Shown: positions 36,790-50,309, numbered from the stretch's first letter. The stretch: 64,000 nt of DNA from Micromonospora sp. LH3U1 (GCF_028475105.1 NZ_CP116936.1:2789501-2853500); one strand, 5' to 3'. Translations and numbers: made by a program. The notes: generated by a model from the letters alone, not told the origin.

Positions 36790-38277
36790 TCAGTCGAGGG
36801 CGTGGGTGACGGCGCAGTCGTGGCCGGCGGCCTGTAGCACCGTCGCGAACCCGTTCGCCCAGGCCAGGGCCGGCTCGTGGAAGGCGCTCGGCGCGGTGAG
36901 CTGCGTGATGCCACCGTCGCCGCGGTGGGCATGACCTTGCGCGAGTAGCCAGGCCGCGAAGGCGGACCCGGCGGGCAGGTTTACCCATGCGCAGCCAGCA
37001 GCGCCTTCGGTAATGATGACGTTAGGAGCTTGCCCGCCGGTGGTGACGACCGGGGTGGGCCGGCAGTCGCGGCGGGCCTGCCCAGCCACGGCATGGGCGA
37101 TGGCATAGACGCCGGGGAGGTCGCCAGTAGCCGAGGTGATGTGCTCGCCGTCCGCTGGCGGCGGTTCGTCGGCTGTACCGGGCTCGGGCGTGCGTTTCTT
37201 GCCGGGGGTGACGGTGACGAGTTGGACCGGGCTGTCGTCCTCGGCCTTCCACGCGGCAGTGACCATGGCGGTGCGGCCGTTGGGCCCGATGACCGGGCCG
37301 GTTGTCTCGAACCGCAGGTGCTGGCGTTCACCGTGGGCGGGCACGTCACGGAACTTGGCGGGGGCGCTGGCGTGCAGCCTCGAGATCAGTTGGATGGCGA
37401 GCAACCGCCAGTCGCCCTGACCGATGCCCAGCGCCTGGGCGAAAAAGCGGGCCTTGGGTGCACCGTCGCGGGATGTGGGGTCCAGGGCATAGCGGCGGAG
37501 TTTCGGTTCTAGGTCGGCCACGGTGGGATGGCGGCGGCCGACAGCGAACGCCAGGGGCCGCTCGGCGTCGGTGTATTGGCGCACCATGTCGATCAACGTC
37601 TCCTGGTAGGTACCCGGCGACTCGGCGGGATGGTCAGGGCCCGGTGCCCAGCGGATGCTGGCCTCGGCTCCGGTCAACGGGTGCGGGCCGGGGCCGAACC
37701 CGTCAACGGGCAGGCCGGTGAACATTTCGCGCGGGTGGATATGGTCGTTAGGGTTCGGGTCGTAGACCCAGCCGTTCGCGTACGACCACCCGTCGATGAG
37801 GTCGAAGAGCCGGTGGTGCAGCGCGTGGGCCGGGTTGACGGTGACCAGGCCGACGTACCACGGCTGCGGGGTCAGAGCGTCGTGCAGCCGGTCGCAGGTC
37901 GCGGCGGGTAGCGCCGACAGGACGCCGACGTAGATGGCCCCGTAGTTGAAGCCGAGCTGCCACGGAATCCCTTCGGTGGGCAAAGCCCAGCGGGCATCGG
38001 CGTCGGCGACCAGTTGGGCTGCGCTCGACCACAGCAGCGACGGGTCCACTTCTAGGGTAAAGGTGGCGGCGTCGACCGATGTTGGGCGCCGCGCCGGCAG
38101 GTCCAGCGTTCCCCACCAGGTGGCGAACCGGCAGGCCCGGTCGTCGTCGGCGGCCAGGATCGCGGCGAGGATCTTGCGTTTGACGGTCATCCCGTAGTGG
38201 GTGCCCAGCGACTGGACCTCAGTGTTGACGAGCACGGCCACCGGGCGGGCGGCGACGGCATCCGGCTGAGGGTCCAC
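36790..38277 (-). CDS. Protein with C-terminal-half DUF6883-like domain
   Basis: 495 residues from GTG 38277. Residues ~1-230 are unrecognised (TFTLEVDPSLLWSSAAQLVA, HALHHRLFDLIDGWSYANGW). Residues ~250-350 match the DUF6883 pattern: VADLEPKLRRYALDPTSRDG, KARFFAQALGIGQGDWRLLA, TGPVIGPNGRTAMVTAAWKA with LVTVTP. DUF6883 occurs in toxin and abortive-infection-like contexts. The C-terminal ~120 residues are an extra Ala/Gly-rich domain (WVNLPAGSAFAAWLLAQGHA). It is in the same block and strand as the methyltransferase-HEPN gene but about 800 bases upstream, separated by IS debris. Confidence 0.6.
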   Translation of the reverse strand: MDPQPDAVAARPVAVLVNTEVQSLGTHYGMTVKRKILAAILAADDDRACRFATWWGTLDLPARRPTSVDAATFTLEVDPSLLWSSAAQLVADADARWALPTEGIPWQLGFNYGAIYVGVLSALPAATCDRLHDALTPQPWYVGLVTVNPAHALHHRLFDLIDGWSYANGWVYDPNPNDHIHPREMFTGLPVDGFGPGPHPLTGAEASIRWAPGPDHPAESPGTYQETLIDMVRQYTDAERPLAFAVGRRHPTVADLEPKLRRYALDPTSRDGAPKARFFAQALGIGQGDWRLLAIQLISRLHASAPAKFRDVPAHGERQHLRFETTGPVIGPNGRTAMVTAAWKAEDDSPVQLVTVTPGKKRTPEPGTADEPPPADGEHITSATGDLPGVYAIAHAVAGQARRDCRPTPVVTTGGQAPNVIITEGAAGCAWVNLPAGSAFAAWLLAQGHAHRGDGGITQLTAPSAFHEPALAWANGFATVLQAAGHDCAVTHALD

Positions 38278-38610
38278 CAGATGAGTATCGACCGCTAACC
38301 ATAGATCGTCTAACCGATTCGGTCTCTATGCGGGGGCGCGAGGGCACCGTCGCCGCGTGACGGTGTGGCGGGGCCAGCAGGGCAGGCGGCTGGCTAGTTC
38401 GAGCGGCTCATCGCAGACGCGCCGACACAGGCTGGCCGGGCCGCCCACTGACGGCCGCCATCAGGACCGGCAGCGCAGCGAGTCCCGGCGGTCGAATGGC
38501 CACCGGGACTCGTGGAGTCGTCAGTCGACGAGGTAGTGAGGGGGTACTTCGTTCCCGTGGTGACGGGAGGCCCCGACGGGCACGGTCGGATCTGGCGACG
38601 TCCTGTCGGC
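38278..38610. other. Gap without a supported gene
   Basis: About 330 bases between the DUF6883 gene and repeat copy 4. It presumably contains the promoter of the minus-strand gene near 38280-38330. Nothing else seen. Confidence 0.45.
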
Positions 38611-38936
38611 CTGCCCCCGTTTACCCCCCGAAAACCCCCACCTGAAGTTGACAACCAGTGACAAGGGGCGATCGGTCTCTGACCGTGTCTGTGCAGCTCA
38701 GCACTCATTTTTGACAGCCAATGACAAGGTCGAAATAGCTACGGATGGTAACAAGGGGTTTTGACAAGTAATGACAAGCAATGACCCAGCCCTGAACGAG
38801 GCTTGGCATGAGGTTTTCCTGGGTTCAAATCTCCTCGTTCCCACGAGGGCTGGCCTGGCAACACACCCCGCGGTCACGGTAGCCGATACGGAGGAGCCTG
38901 GGGGCGCGGAACCGGCAGCTGTAGAAGTCGCAGGTT
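38611..38936 (+). repeat. Island repeat, copy 4 (subfamily B with long right end)
   Basis: The poly-C motif is at 38619. It shares GTCTGTGCAGCTCAG and GCTACGGATGGTAACAAG with copy 1. Heptamers include CAGTGACAAGG, CAATGACAAGG and TTGACAAGTAATGACAAGC with an extra AATGACC. The T-arm-like GGGTTCAAATCTCCTCG and hairpin CCTCGT/ACGAGG are present. Its right extension (GCGGTCACGGTAGCCGATACG, to CGCAGGT at 38935) is shared with copy 2, so this copy is a mosaic of both subfamilies. Confidence 0.85.
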
Positions 38937-39075
38937 CGTGCTGGTAGAGCTTCTCGGGGTAGACGTTCGACGACCAGTGAGTCGTTCGGCTGGGGTGACT
39001 GTCTCACTGTTCGGCGGAGCGTATGTGGCTGCGGCGGTCACGACAATTGTCGTACGCCCTCTCACTGGAGACGCC

Positions 39076-39969
39076 GTGCAGCAGACACCTGATTCGTCGG
39101 AGCCATCTGCTCAGCATCCGCCTGGAGTCGACGCGTCGCCGTCTGCTGGGCGGTCCTCGGTGCAGCCGGTGGTTCCGGCTGCCCAGCTTCGGGCGGGCGT
39201 GAGGGTGGGAGTCGTCCTGTCAGTGGTAGTCGTTGGTGGACTCTTCATGTGCTGTGTCGGTGTGGGCGCTCTTACCGCTGTCGGTTTGATCATCGGCGAG
39301 GCGCCACCTTCTCAATCCGCTCCGACTGTCTCTGCCGCCGGACCGACGCCGTCACCAAGTACCCGAACACCTGAGCCGGTTCGCACCACCGCTTTACCTA
39401 GCCAACCGGCCACGGCCCCCGCACAGCCGACTCGGCTACCGACGCCTGGACAGCGCCTACCCGTCTTCGACACCTTTGAGCGTCGGGACGTCAGCTCCGG
39501 ATCCGGCGCTCGCCGTCTGGCCTTGCGGGTCGAGCTACGCGTCTTTCCCGTCGACGGCCGGCAGGTCATCGACGTGGCGACGCAGATCGTGGAGAGCCAT
39601 CGAGGGCAGGGGTGGCAGGCGCTGTCAATCGTTGTCACGTACGACCGGCGTGAGGTGGTGCCCAGCTACGCGGTGTTCGAATGGGCGCCCGAGGGGCGCT
39701 GGACGGACGCCGCCAACGGAGACGCCGCTTCGTGGCAGGGCTACCGGCTGCATCAGGCCGTCGTTCGCGACAAGCTGTCGGAGCCTGATGAGTGCCAGGT
39801 GCCGTCGGAGCAGGCCTATGTGCTCAACGCCGAGTTCAACCAGGCAACCGAGGACAACGTCGACGTCAGCGAGGAAGCAGTGCTGGCGGATATTGCTGAA
39901 CAGCACAGCATCTCGGTTGCCCGTGCGGAACAACTGGTCCTGGCTGTCGAGGACTGGACAATGTGCTGA
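39076..39969 (+). CDS. Single-TM protein with extracellular domain, unknown
   Basis: 297 residues from GTG 39076, GGAG five bases upstream; the frame is open from 38938 inside the repeat but those codons look non-native. A short Ser/Pro-rich head, one TM (VGVVLSVVVVGGLFMCCVGV), a Thr/Pro linker and a mixed domain of ~150 residues follow (RLALRVELRVFPVDGRQVID ... LNAEFNQATEDNVDVSEEAV) ending in WTMC. Unassigned; probably a membrane or surface protein. Confidence 0.6.
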   Translation: MQQTPDSSEPSAQHPPGVDASPSAGRSSVQPVVPAAQLRAGVRVGVVLSVVVVGGLFMCCVGVGALTAVGLIIGEAPPSQSAPTVSAAGPTPSPSTRTPEPVRTTALPSQPATAPAQPTRLPTPGQRLPVFDTFERRDVSSGSGARRLALRVELRVFPVDGRQVIDVATQIVESHRGQGWQALSIVVTYDRREVVPSYAVFEWAPEGRWTDAANGDAASWQGYRLHQAVVRDKLSEPDECQVPSEQAYVLNAEFNQATEDNVDVSEEAVLADIAEQHSISVARAEQLVLAVEDWTMC

Positions 39970-40089
39970 GCCCCAACACGCAGGCCGTGTCCACCCGGTC
40001 CTTTAGGGCATCGGTCGATCCCGCGGGCGGGCCGAGCACGAAGACCACCTCGCGGTCGACGGACGCGGCCGACCGTTGTCGGTCCTGCG

Positions 40090-40178
40090 GCGCGATGACC
40101 TGGTCGGTCAACTGGGACGTGACGAACGGCAACCGCTTCGCCAGCACGGTCGGCCCGCACCTGGACGCGCTGCCCTGA
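40090..40178 (+). pseudogene. GH18 chitinase C-terminal fragment
   Basis: About 29 codons, GAMTWSVNWDVTNGNRFAST followed by VGPHLDALP and stop, match the end of actinobacterial GH18 chitinases (GxMTWSINWDxTNG). The rest of the gene is absent. It keeps its strong terminator immediately downstream. Confidence 0.7.
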
Positions 40179-40189
40179 GGCCGGCACCG

Positions 40190-40222
40190 CCGGCACGGAT
40201 CCCGCAACGGGATCCGTGCCGG
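40190..40222. terminator. Intrinsic-type hairpin, 15-bp perfect stem
   Basis: Stem CCGGCACGGATCCCG, loop CAA and exact reverse complement. It lies between the chitinase remnant (plus) and the 40232 gene (minus), so it can act bidirectionally. Confidence 0.75.
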
Positions 40223-40231
40223 GTGGGTCGA

Positions 40232-40702
40232 TCAGATGAACGTGAGCGAGCTGAAGAACGCCGGGTAGCAGTCGACATAGATGTCGTAGACGCCGGGCGG
40301 CACGTGCACGGGGCCCAGGGTGGCCCCGTTGGAGCACCGGGCGCTGACCGCGGTCGTCGGCTGGCCGGTGAGGGTGCAGCCCTGGAACACGATCAGCCAC
40401 GGGTCGATGTACTGCCCGGCGTACGGGCAGGAGCCCGACATCACCGAGAAACCGCCGCCCTTCGCCGGTGAGGCGGCGGCCGCCGTTGACGTCGTGACGC
40501 TCAACGTGCCGGCGGAGCTCGCCGATGCCCGCTCGGCTCCGATGGCGGCGACAGCCGCGTCGCCGCTCGGCGCGGGTGCCGCGACCGCCGCGGACGGTGC
40601 GGCCATGAACGCGGCGAGCATCGCCGTCGCGGCCAACAGCAGACTGGATGCGCGGAGAATGCCGGATCGTGCTCCGGCGGAGGGTCGACTACGCCATGTC
40701 AT
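40232..40702 (-). CDS. Secreted small protein
   Basis: 156 residues from ATG 40702. A signal peptide is clear (RRSRPSAG-type basic head, ASSLLLAATAMLAAFMAAPS, then AVAAPAP cleavage region). The mature part has two cysteine pairs (SCPYAGQYIDPWLIVFQGC, ARCSNGATLGP, YVDCYPAFF), suggesting a small disulfide-stabilised extracellular domain. Family unknown. Divergent from the PucR regulator gene, which may control it. Confidence 0.65.
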   Translation of the reverse strand: MTWRSRPSAGARSGILRASSLLLAATAMLAAFMAAPSAAVAAPAPSGDAAVAAIGAERASASSAGTLSVTTSTAAAASPAKGGGFSVMSGSCPYAGQYIDPWLIVFQGCTLTGQPTTAVSARCSNGATLGPVHVPPGVYDIYVDCYPAFFSSLTFI

Positions 40703-40951
40703 AACCAGAACCACCTCTCGAGTGCTGTGCGATCTGCGGAGGCCGGGGCGCGTACCTGGTCGCGCCCGACCCGGCCGGGCCGTCGTCCGACGTCCATGGC
40801 GAAGCGTTCCAGGGTGCCGGTGGCCGGGTCTTCGTGACAGGGCGAGAACCCGGTCGCCGGCGTACCCCGGTTCTTGCGAATGTCCGCAAGGCTGTCCGGT
40901 CCGCGTCAACCGGGCGGCGTGGCCGGAACGCATCGATTACCGTTGACCGGC

Positions 40952-42118
40952 ATGGGCGGTCTGTTCAGCCTCTGGCGGCAGCGAGTGGCCGACAACGCCC
41001 GCCGGGCGGTGGACGCCTACCAGGAGGAGCTGCTGGAATACCGCAACCTCGCGGCCATGCCGCGGGTGCGGTCGGAGATGCTCGATTTCGCGGTCTTCCT
41101 CCGTCAGCGCACGGTCGACCTCGCGGCGGACAGCGCGCCGTTCCACGTGCAGGATCTGGACCTGATGGCCGCGATGGGCCGCCAGCGCGGCGAGAAGGGA
41201 CTCACCCTGACCGCGCAGCGGCAGGTGCTGCTCGTGCACACCCGGCTGACGCTGCGCGAGGTGTACGAGGCGGCCGGCCCGAACGACATCGCCGCGACGA
41301 TGCACACGCTCGCCTGGCTGGCTCCCGCGGGACTGGCCGCCCAGGGCGCGTACACCCGGGGCTGGATCGAGGGGCAGCGGCGTACGCTGGCGACCGTCGC
41401 CCAGGTGCGGCTGCTGACGGTGATGTTGCTGGCCGGCGACGACAGCGCGACCGACTTGGCGCGCGGCCTGCACATGCCGGTCCCCGACCACGTCGTCGCG
41501 ACGGTGGTCCGGGTGGCCGGCGGGTCGCCCGGGCCGGACCAGGCGGCGCGGGACGAGTTCGCCGGCGCGCTGCTGAAGACGCACTGGATGCCGCTGAGCT
41601 GGCCGGAGCCGCACGAGGTGGTCGCGCTGATCCCCAGCTCGCCGGGCGGCTGGCAGCCGGCGGTCGAGCGCGGGCTCGCGCTGGCCCGCGACGTGGCCTT
41701 GATGACCGGCCGGCCGTGCGCGGCCGGCACCGCGCCTGGGCGAGTGCGCGCGTTCGGCGACGCCGTGGCGCTGGCCCGGCAGGTCAGCGAGGTCGCACCG
41801 GTGCGGGCCGTGCCGCGCCACGCGTACACGGTCACCGACGTCTTCGCCGAGCTGGGCGCCGCCCGGCTGGCGGAGGTCGGGCAGTGGCTCCAGGTGGTGG
41901 CGGCGCAACTCGACGCCGGCCCCGACCTGGTCGCCACGCTGGACGCCTACTACCAGCACGACATGAACCGGCTCGAGACCGCAGCCGCGCTGTGCATCCA
42001 CCCGCGCACGCTCGACTACCGGCTGACCCGGGTGCGCGACCTGACCGGGCTGGAGGCGGGATCGACCCGCGGCGTACGCGTGCTGAGCACCGCCGTCGCC
42101 CGGATCCTCGCCGGCTAA
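40952..42118 (+). CDS. PucR-family transcriptional regulator
   Basis: 388 residues from ATG 40952 (the frame is open to 40874). The C-terminus DLVATLDAYYQHDMNRLETA with AALCIHPRTLDYRLTRVRDL is the PucR-type HTH (HTH_30). The N-terminal ~150 residues are a helical sensor (LTLTAQRQVLLVHTRLTLRE). The 3' end is directly abutted by an IS481 remnant, whose stop shares bases with the regulator's stop. Likely regulates itself and the divergent secreted-protein gene. Confidence 0.82.
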   Translation: MGGLFSLWRQRVADNARRAVDAYQEELLEYRNLAAMPRVRSEMLDFAVFLRQRTVDLAADSAPFHVQDLDLMAAMGRQRGEKGLTLTAQRQVLLVHTRLTLREVYEAAGPNDIAATMHTLAWLAPAGLAAQGAYTRGWIEGQRRTLATVAQVRLLTVMLLAGDDSATDLARGLHMPVPDHVVATVVRVAGGSPGPDQAARDEFAGALLKTHWMPLSWPEPHEVVALIPSSPGGWQPAVERGLALARDVALMTGRPCAAGTAPGRVRAFGDAVALARQVSEVAPVRAVPRHAYTVTDVFAELGAARLAEVGQWLQVVAAQLDAGPDLVATLDAYYQHDMNRLETAAALCIHPRTLDYRLTRVRDLTGLEAGSTRGVRVLSTAVARILAG

Positions 42119-42225
42119 ATGTACTGCCCAGGGAGGTTGGTTAAGCGGCTGATGGGTGGGCGTTTGCCGATCGCGGTGTGGGGCCTGTGATGGTTGTACT
42201 CGTGTAGCCAGGCGGGTAGGGCGTT
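42115..42225 (-). pseudogene. IS481-family transposase C-terminal fragment
   Basis: The minus strand reads ALPAWLHEYNHHRPHTAIGK followed by RPPISRLTNLPGQYI and stop: the YNxxRPHxAxxGxxP tail of IS481 transposases. Only about 35 codons remain. Confidence 0.8.
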
Positions 42226-42237
42226 TCGGCGGGCTGA

Positions 42238-42570
42238 CTCGCGTCAAGGGCGCGGACACCGCGCCCCGCGCCACCCGCGGCTACGACGCCGGCAAGAAGA
42301 TCAACGGCCGCAAGCGGTTCATCGTCACCGACACCCTCGGCCTGCTGGTCACCGTCTGGGTCCTGGCCGCCTCCTGGCAGGACCGCGACGGCGCCAAAGG
42401 AGCCCTGCTCGCTACCTACGCGGCCACCCCGATCCGGCACATCTTCGCCGACACCGGCTTCGCCGGCCGCCTGGTGGACTGGACCCGGGACCTGCTGAGC
42501 ACCACCCTGGAGATCGTCCGCAAACCCGCTAACCAGCGAGGCTTCGTCGTGCACCCCCGCCGCTGGGTCG
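42238..42570 (+). pseudogene. IS5-family transposase internal fragment
   Basis: Reads VKGADTAPRATRGYDAGKKI, NGRKRFIVTDTLGLLVTVWV, HIFADTGFAGRLVDW and RGFVVHPRRW, the central DDE region of IS5-type transposases (GYDAGKKINGRKRH...DTLGLL). Both ends are missing. It joins the IS481 remnant on one side and the broken LAL gene on the other, so these three are stacked insertions or deletions. Confidence 0.8.
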
Positions 42571-42589
42571 GCCTGCTGGCGGGGGAGAG

Positions 42590-44029
42590 GCCGGGGGTCT
42601 CCAGCACCGAGCGCAGGGTACGGATCACACGGTGGTAGACCTCGTCGACTGGTTCACGACGGCCCAGTGCTGCTACGCCGGCGATGCGCGCGACCCGTGC
42701 CCGGTCCGTCGGCGGCAGTCTGGACCATGACAACAGGTCGACAGCCTTGGTGTGGTCACCCGAGGCCATGGCCAGCTCGGCGCTCTGCTCGGCGTACCGT
42801 GCCCAGGACTGCGTCTCGCCCGCCTCCCGGAAGTGGTGGGCAAGGGGTGCCACCGGCAGCGGATGGATGCCCTCCAGAGCCCGGCCGGCCAGCAGGTGGA
42901 AGTGCCTGCGGTCGGTCAACGGGATCGCTTCGTAGACAGCCGTGGCGGCCAGAACATGGCGGAATCGCCACCGGCCGCGGTCGTCTCCGTCCAGGACGCC
43001 GGCGCTGGCCGCCTCCGCGACAGCGCCCCGGCACTCAGCCGGTGACAGGCCAGCGGTCATCGCGATCGTGGCCACCGATGACCGCTCGGCCAATGTGGCC
43101 GCGGCGCGCAGCACCTGCTGCGCCGCCGGCGACAGACGGCCCACCCGTTCCCGGGTGGAGTCGCGCACCGTTGGCGGCACCTGTAGCTCACGTAGCTTCA
43201 GTCGGACCCACTGTCCGTCGCGGAAGACGAGGTCGGCGCGGTCGCTCATGGGGCGGACCGACTCCTCCAGAGCCAGAGGAACGCCGCCGGTCCGCTCATG
43301 CATGAACGTCGTGAACTCCTGCGATATCGGGTTGCCGTCCAGCATCGAGGACACCAGCGCCGCCGTGTCGTCGGGTCGCATGGGCGCCAGCGCGATCCTC
43401 AGCTGGGTCACGCCGGCGGGCAACCGGGACGTCAGCCGCAGCAACAGCGATCCGACGTCGACCTCCTCCGGCCGATAGGAGATCACCAGGCTCGGTCCGT
43501 CCGACTGCTGTCGGGAGATGACGAACAGCAGGAACTCCAACGTCACCTCGTCGGCCCAGTGTGCGTCTTCGAGCACGCGGACGTCGACACGCAGAGCCCG
43601 CAGCAGCTCGTCCAGGGCGCGGAACAGGCGATGCCGTGCCGCCTTCGCATCGCCCAGGGACTGCAACGCGGGCGGCAGGTGCGAGGACCATTCCGGGAAC
43701 AGGGGCCGCAACGCACCAGCGAGTTCGGTGAGCCGCAACCGCGACACGGGGCGGTCGATCCCACGGAACGCGTCGACGATCGGTCCCAACGTCAGCGACT
43801 CGCGAAGTGGTGGGCACACCGAGACCAGGGCGGTGTGCTGCTCCGGCGCCGCCAACCACTCCCGCAGCAGCCGGCTCTTCCCGATGCCCGCCTCGCCCTC
43901 CACCAGCACGATCGCAGGTGGACGGGCCAGGGCGCCCCGAAGCGCTGCCAGCTCCCGGTCGCGGCCGACGAAACGTGGCGTGGAAACGGTAGGTGAGGTT
44001 CCGTCGTCCTCGGGCGAGGGGTCCAGCAT
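42590..44029 (-). pseudogene. LAL/LuxR-type AAA regulator, truncated
   Basis: N-terminal AAA_16-type ATPase: FVGRDRELAALRGALARP, Walker A VEGEAGIGKSRL, Walker B RVLEDAHWADEVTLE. The middle helical region follows (LSPAAQQVLRAAATLAERSS). Intact LAL regulators have ~900 residues ending in a LuxR HTH; here the frame runs into antisense IS5 sequence after about 480 residues, so the DNA-binding domain is gone. Start ATG 44029 (frame open to 44098). Likely non-functional. Confidence 0.8.
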
Positions 44030-44147
44030 GCGTGATGATCTCGCTTTTCCCTGCCCGGACACAAGACCACCAGGCGACTCGCGTCGCGGGATCCTCACCG
44101 CGGTGCTGTGGCCTTGCTCGAATCATCTTAGTCATTAAGATAACTGC

Positions 44148-45395
44148 ATGGGCGTATCGACTGACATCTCCGTGGTGATCGCCGGTGCCGGCCTCTCCGG
44201 CCTCTGCCTCGCCCAGTACCTCATGCGCGCCGGCATCGACGTGCACGTCTACGAGCGGGACCCGGGCCCCTTCGTCCGGCGGCAGGGCTACCGGATCATC
44301 CTCGACCGGTACGGGCTGGAGGCGCTGCGCGAGAGCCTGCCCCGCGTGCTGTACGACCTCGCGCTTACCACCGGGAACGAGCCCGGCGGGCAGCTCCGTT
44401 TCACCGACAGCCGGCTGCGGGACGCATTCAGCATCACGTTCAAGGACGATCCGTACGCGACCCGCCAGGTCGACCGGCTGACCCTGCGGTCGATCCTGCA
44501 GTCCGGGCTGCACCAACGCATCCACTACGGCAAGGACGCCGTCGCGGTAGAGAACGGCGGCCCGGCCGGGCTGCGGCTGCGGTTCGCCGACGGCGGGGCC
44601 GCCTCGGCAACCGTCGTCGTGGGCGCGGACGGCGTCGGCTCGGCGCTGCGCGCGCAGCTCATGCCCGACGCGGACCCGGAGAACACCCCGATGGCGGGCA
44701 TCTACGGTCGGTCGCCCCTGCATCGCAACGGTCAGAGCGTCATCCCGGATGCGTTGCGTACCAGCGGGGTCCTTGCCATCGGCGACCGGCCGGGCCGCGC
44801 CTTCTTCTTCACCTCCATGCGGTTCGGCGAGAACCCGCAGGAAGCGTTCGCGCGCCTGGCCCCGGGCAGCTATGCGCCCACCGGCTACGACTACGTCATG
44901 TGGGGACTACTGCTCCGGCAGGAGGAGGTGCCCGTCGGCATCCGTGGCGACCTGCTGGCGCTGTGGAGACAAGCCAGCCTGATGAGCGGGGACTTCCACC
45001 CGCTCGTCCGGCGACTGGTCGGCACCGCCGAGCTGGACGCCACGGTGCTCAACCTCTTCGCCACCGGCCGACGCCCGCACCGGTGGGCGGTACCCCGGGC
45101 CACGATGATGGGCGACGCCGTGCACGTCATGCCGCCGTTCGGCGCCCACGGCGGCAACACGGCGCTGCGCGACGCCGCCCTGCTCGGCAGGAAGCTGGTC
45201 GAGGCCCGGATGAGCGGCGCGCCGATGGAGGAGGCGATCGCCCGCTACCAGAACGAGATGGTGCCCTACGCCTTCCGTGCCGTCGACACCGCCGCCCGGC
45301 TGATGCGCCGCCTCACCGGAGACGCGGCAGCGCCACACTGGGTGCTGACCCGCGTGTTACCTCGACTGCACCGGGTCACCGTGCCGGAGGCATGA
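44148..45395 (+). CDS. FAD-dependent monooxygenase (PHBH-like)
   Basis: 415 residues. Rossmann GxGxxG is in VVIAGAGLSGLCLAQYL, followed by the FAD acidic residue in VYERDPGP; TVVVGADGVGSALR is the DG motif and MMGDAVHVMPPFGAHGGNTA the GD motif of class A flavin monooxygenases. Substrate unknown, probably an aromatic or polyketide-like compound. Its TGA overlaps the start of the MarR gene (ATGA), forming a two-gene operon. Confidence 0.87.
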   Translation: MGVSTDISVVIAGAGLSGLCLAQYLMRAGIDVHVYERDPGPFVRRQGYRIILDRYGLEALRESLPRVLYDLALTTGNEPGGQLRFTDSRLRDAFSITFKDDPYATRQVDRLTLRSILQSGLHQRIHYGKDAVAVENGGPAGLRLRFADGGAASATVVVGADGVGSALRAQLMPDADPENTPMAGIYGRSPLHRNGQSVIPDALRTSGVLAIGDRPGRAFFFTSMRFGENPQEAFARLAPGSYAPTGYDYVMWGLLLRQEEVPVGIRGDLLALWRQASLMSGDFHPLVRRLVGTAELDATVLNLFATGRRPHRWAVPRATMMGDAVHVMPPFGAHGGNTALRDAALLGRKLVEARMSGAPMEEAIARYQNEMVPYAFRAVDTAARLMRRLTGDAAAPHWVLTRVLPRLHRVTVPEA

Positions 45396-45892
45396 TTGCG
45401 GCCATGTCCCACGATCCGGCCCGTACGTCCGCGATCGCCGATCTCATGCGCGCCGGGCGGGAGATGTCGCGGCTGTCCATGGTGTTCCGGTACGCCATCG
45501 CGGAGCGGCTCGGCCTCACAGTGAGCGACCTGGAATGCCTGGACTACCTGGCGGACGTCGGATCCGCCACCGCGGGGCAGGTCGCCGAGCGGACCAACCT
45601 CACCACCGGGGCGGTGACCAGCATGCTCCGTCGGCTCCAGCAGGCGGGCTACGTGACGGCCGAGCGCGACCCCGCGGACCGGCGGCGGGTGATCGTCACC
45701 CTGCGGCCCGAGCGGATCGCCGAGCTGACGCGACCGTACGAGCGGTTCGCCGAGAGGGCGGCGCGGCTCATCGAGGGCTACAGCGCCGAGGAGGTCCTGC
45801 TGCTGGTTCGGCACTATGACCGCATGCAGGCGATGTACCACGCCGAGCTGGACAGCCTCCGCTGCGGCGACACCGCGCAGCGGTCTGCCTGA
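45392..45892 (+). CDS. MarR-family transcriptional regulator
   Basis: 166 residues from ATG 45392. Winged-helix pattern: LTVSDLECLDYLADVGSATA, GQVAERTNLTTGAVTSMLRR and the wing AERDPADRRRVIVTL. Translationally coupled to the FAD monooxygenase gene, so it probably represses that operon and responds to its substrate. Confidence 0.9.
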   Translation: MIAAMSHDPARTSAIADLMRAGREMSRLSMVFRYAIAERLGLTVSDLECLDYLADVGSATAGQVAERTNLTTGAVTSMLRRLQQAGYVTAERDPADRRRVIVTLRPERIAELTRPYERFAERAARLIEGYSAEEVLLLVRHYDRMQAMYHAELDSLRCGDTAQRSA

Positions 45893-45952
45893 GCCAGCGT
45901 CGCGTGACGCCGGGCAGGTGTGGGCCGCGATGTGGTGATCAGCTGTACAAGT

Positions 45953-45987
45953 GGGCGGGCCCGGCATCACGCCGAGCCCGCCCGTTT
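45953..45987. terminator. Bidirectional hairpin between convergent genes
   Basis: Stem GGGCGGGC/GCCCGCCC with an inner GGC/GCC, followed by GTTTC. It lies between the MarR gene (plus) and the polyester hydrolase gene (minus). Confidence 0.7.
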
Positions 45988-46006
45988 CACTCCGGACTTC
46001 TGGTCG

Positions 46007-50040
<4,034 letters not shown>

Positions 50041-50226
50041 TCAGGCGTCCGCCCCCGATACGACTCGGCTCGGGCTAGCTGGCCAGCATGTGAAGGGTTG
50101 CGACGAGTGGTCCGGTCACCCGCCGGGGATTCGTTGCGGGCGGAGGGCTCTCTCGGTGGTGGACGTGGTCACCTGGCAGGTGGTGGGCCTGGCAATCGCG
50201 TGAGGCGCCTCCAGTGCTCAAGCGAT

Positions 50227-50246
50227 CTTGTTAACGTTCACACTGA
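50227..50246. promoter_or_regulatory. Possible LacI-type operator
   Basis: TTGTTAACGTTCACACTG is close to the palindrome TGTTAACGTTAACA used by LacI-type repressors of plant-polysaccharide genes in actinobacteria. It lies about 300 bases upstream of the xylanase start. No regulator gene of that family is in the window, so this is tentative. Confidence 0.35.
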
Positions 50247-50309
50247 TCGATGGCTATCAGGCTGGCAGAAGGTTCCAGGTTTTTCAACCGGTAGTTTCGG
50301 ACCTGTTAC

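Noticed and set aside
35991..36932. Long minus-strand ORF between the methyltransferase and DUF6883 genes
   Set aside because: Pro/Arg/Ser low-complexity product antisense to an IS701 fragment.
40834..42274. Long high-GC ORFs overlapping the PucR gene on both strands
   Set aside because: Arg/Gly- or Gln/His-rich shadow frames of the PucR coding sequence.
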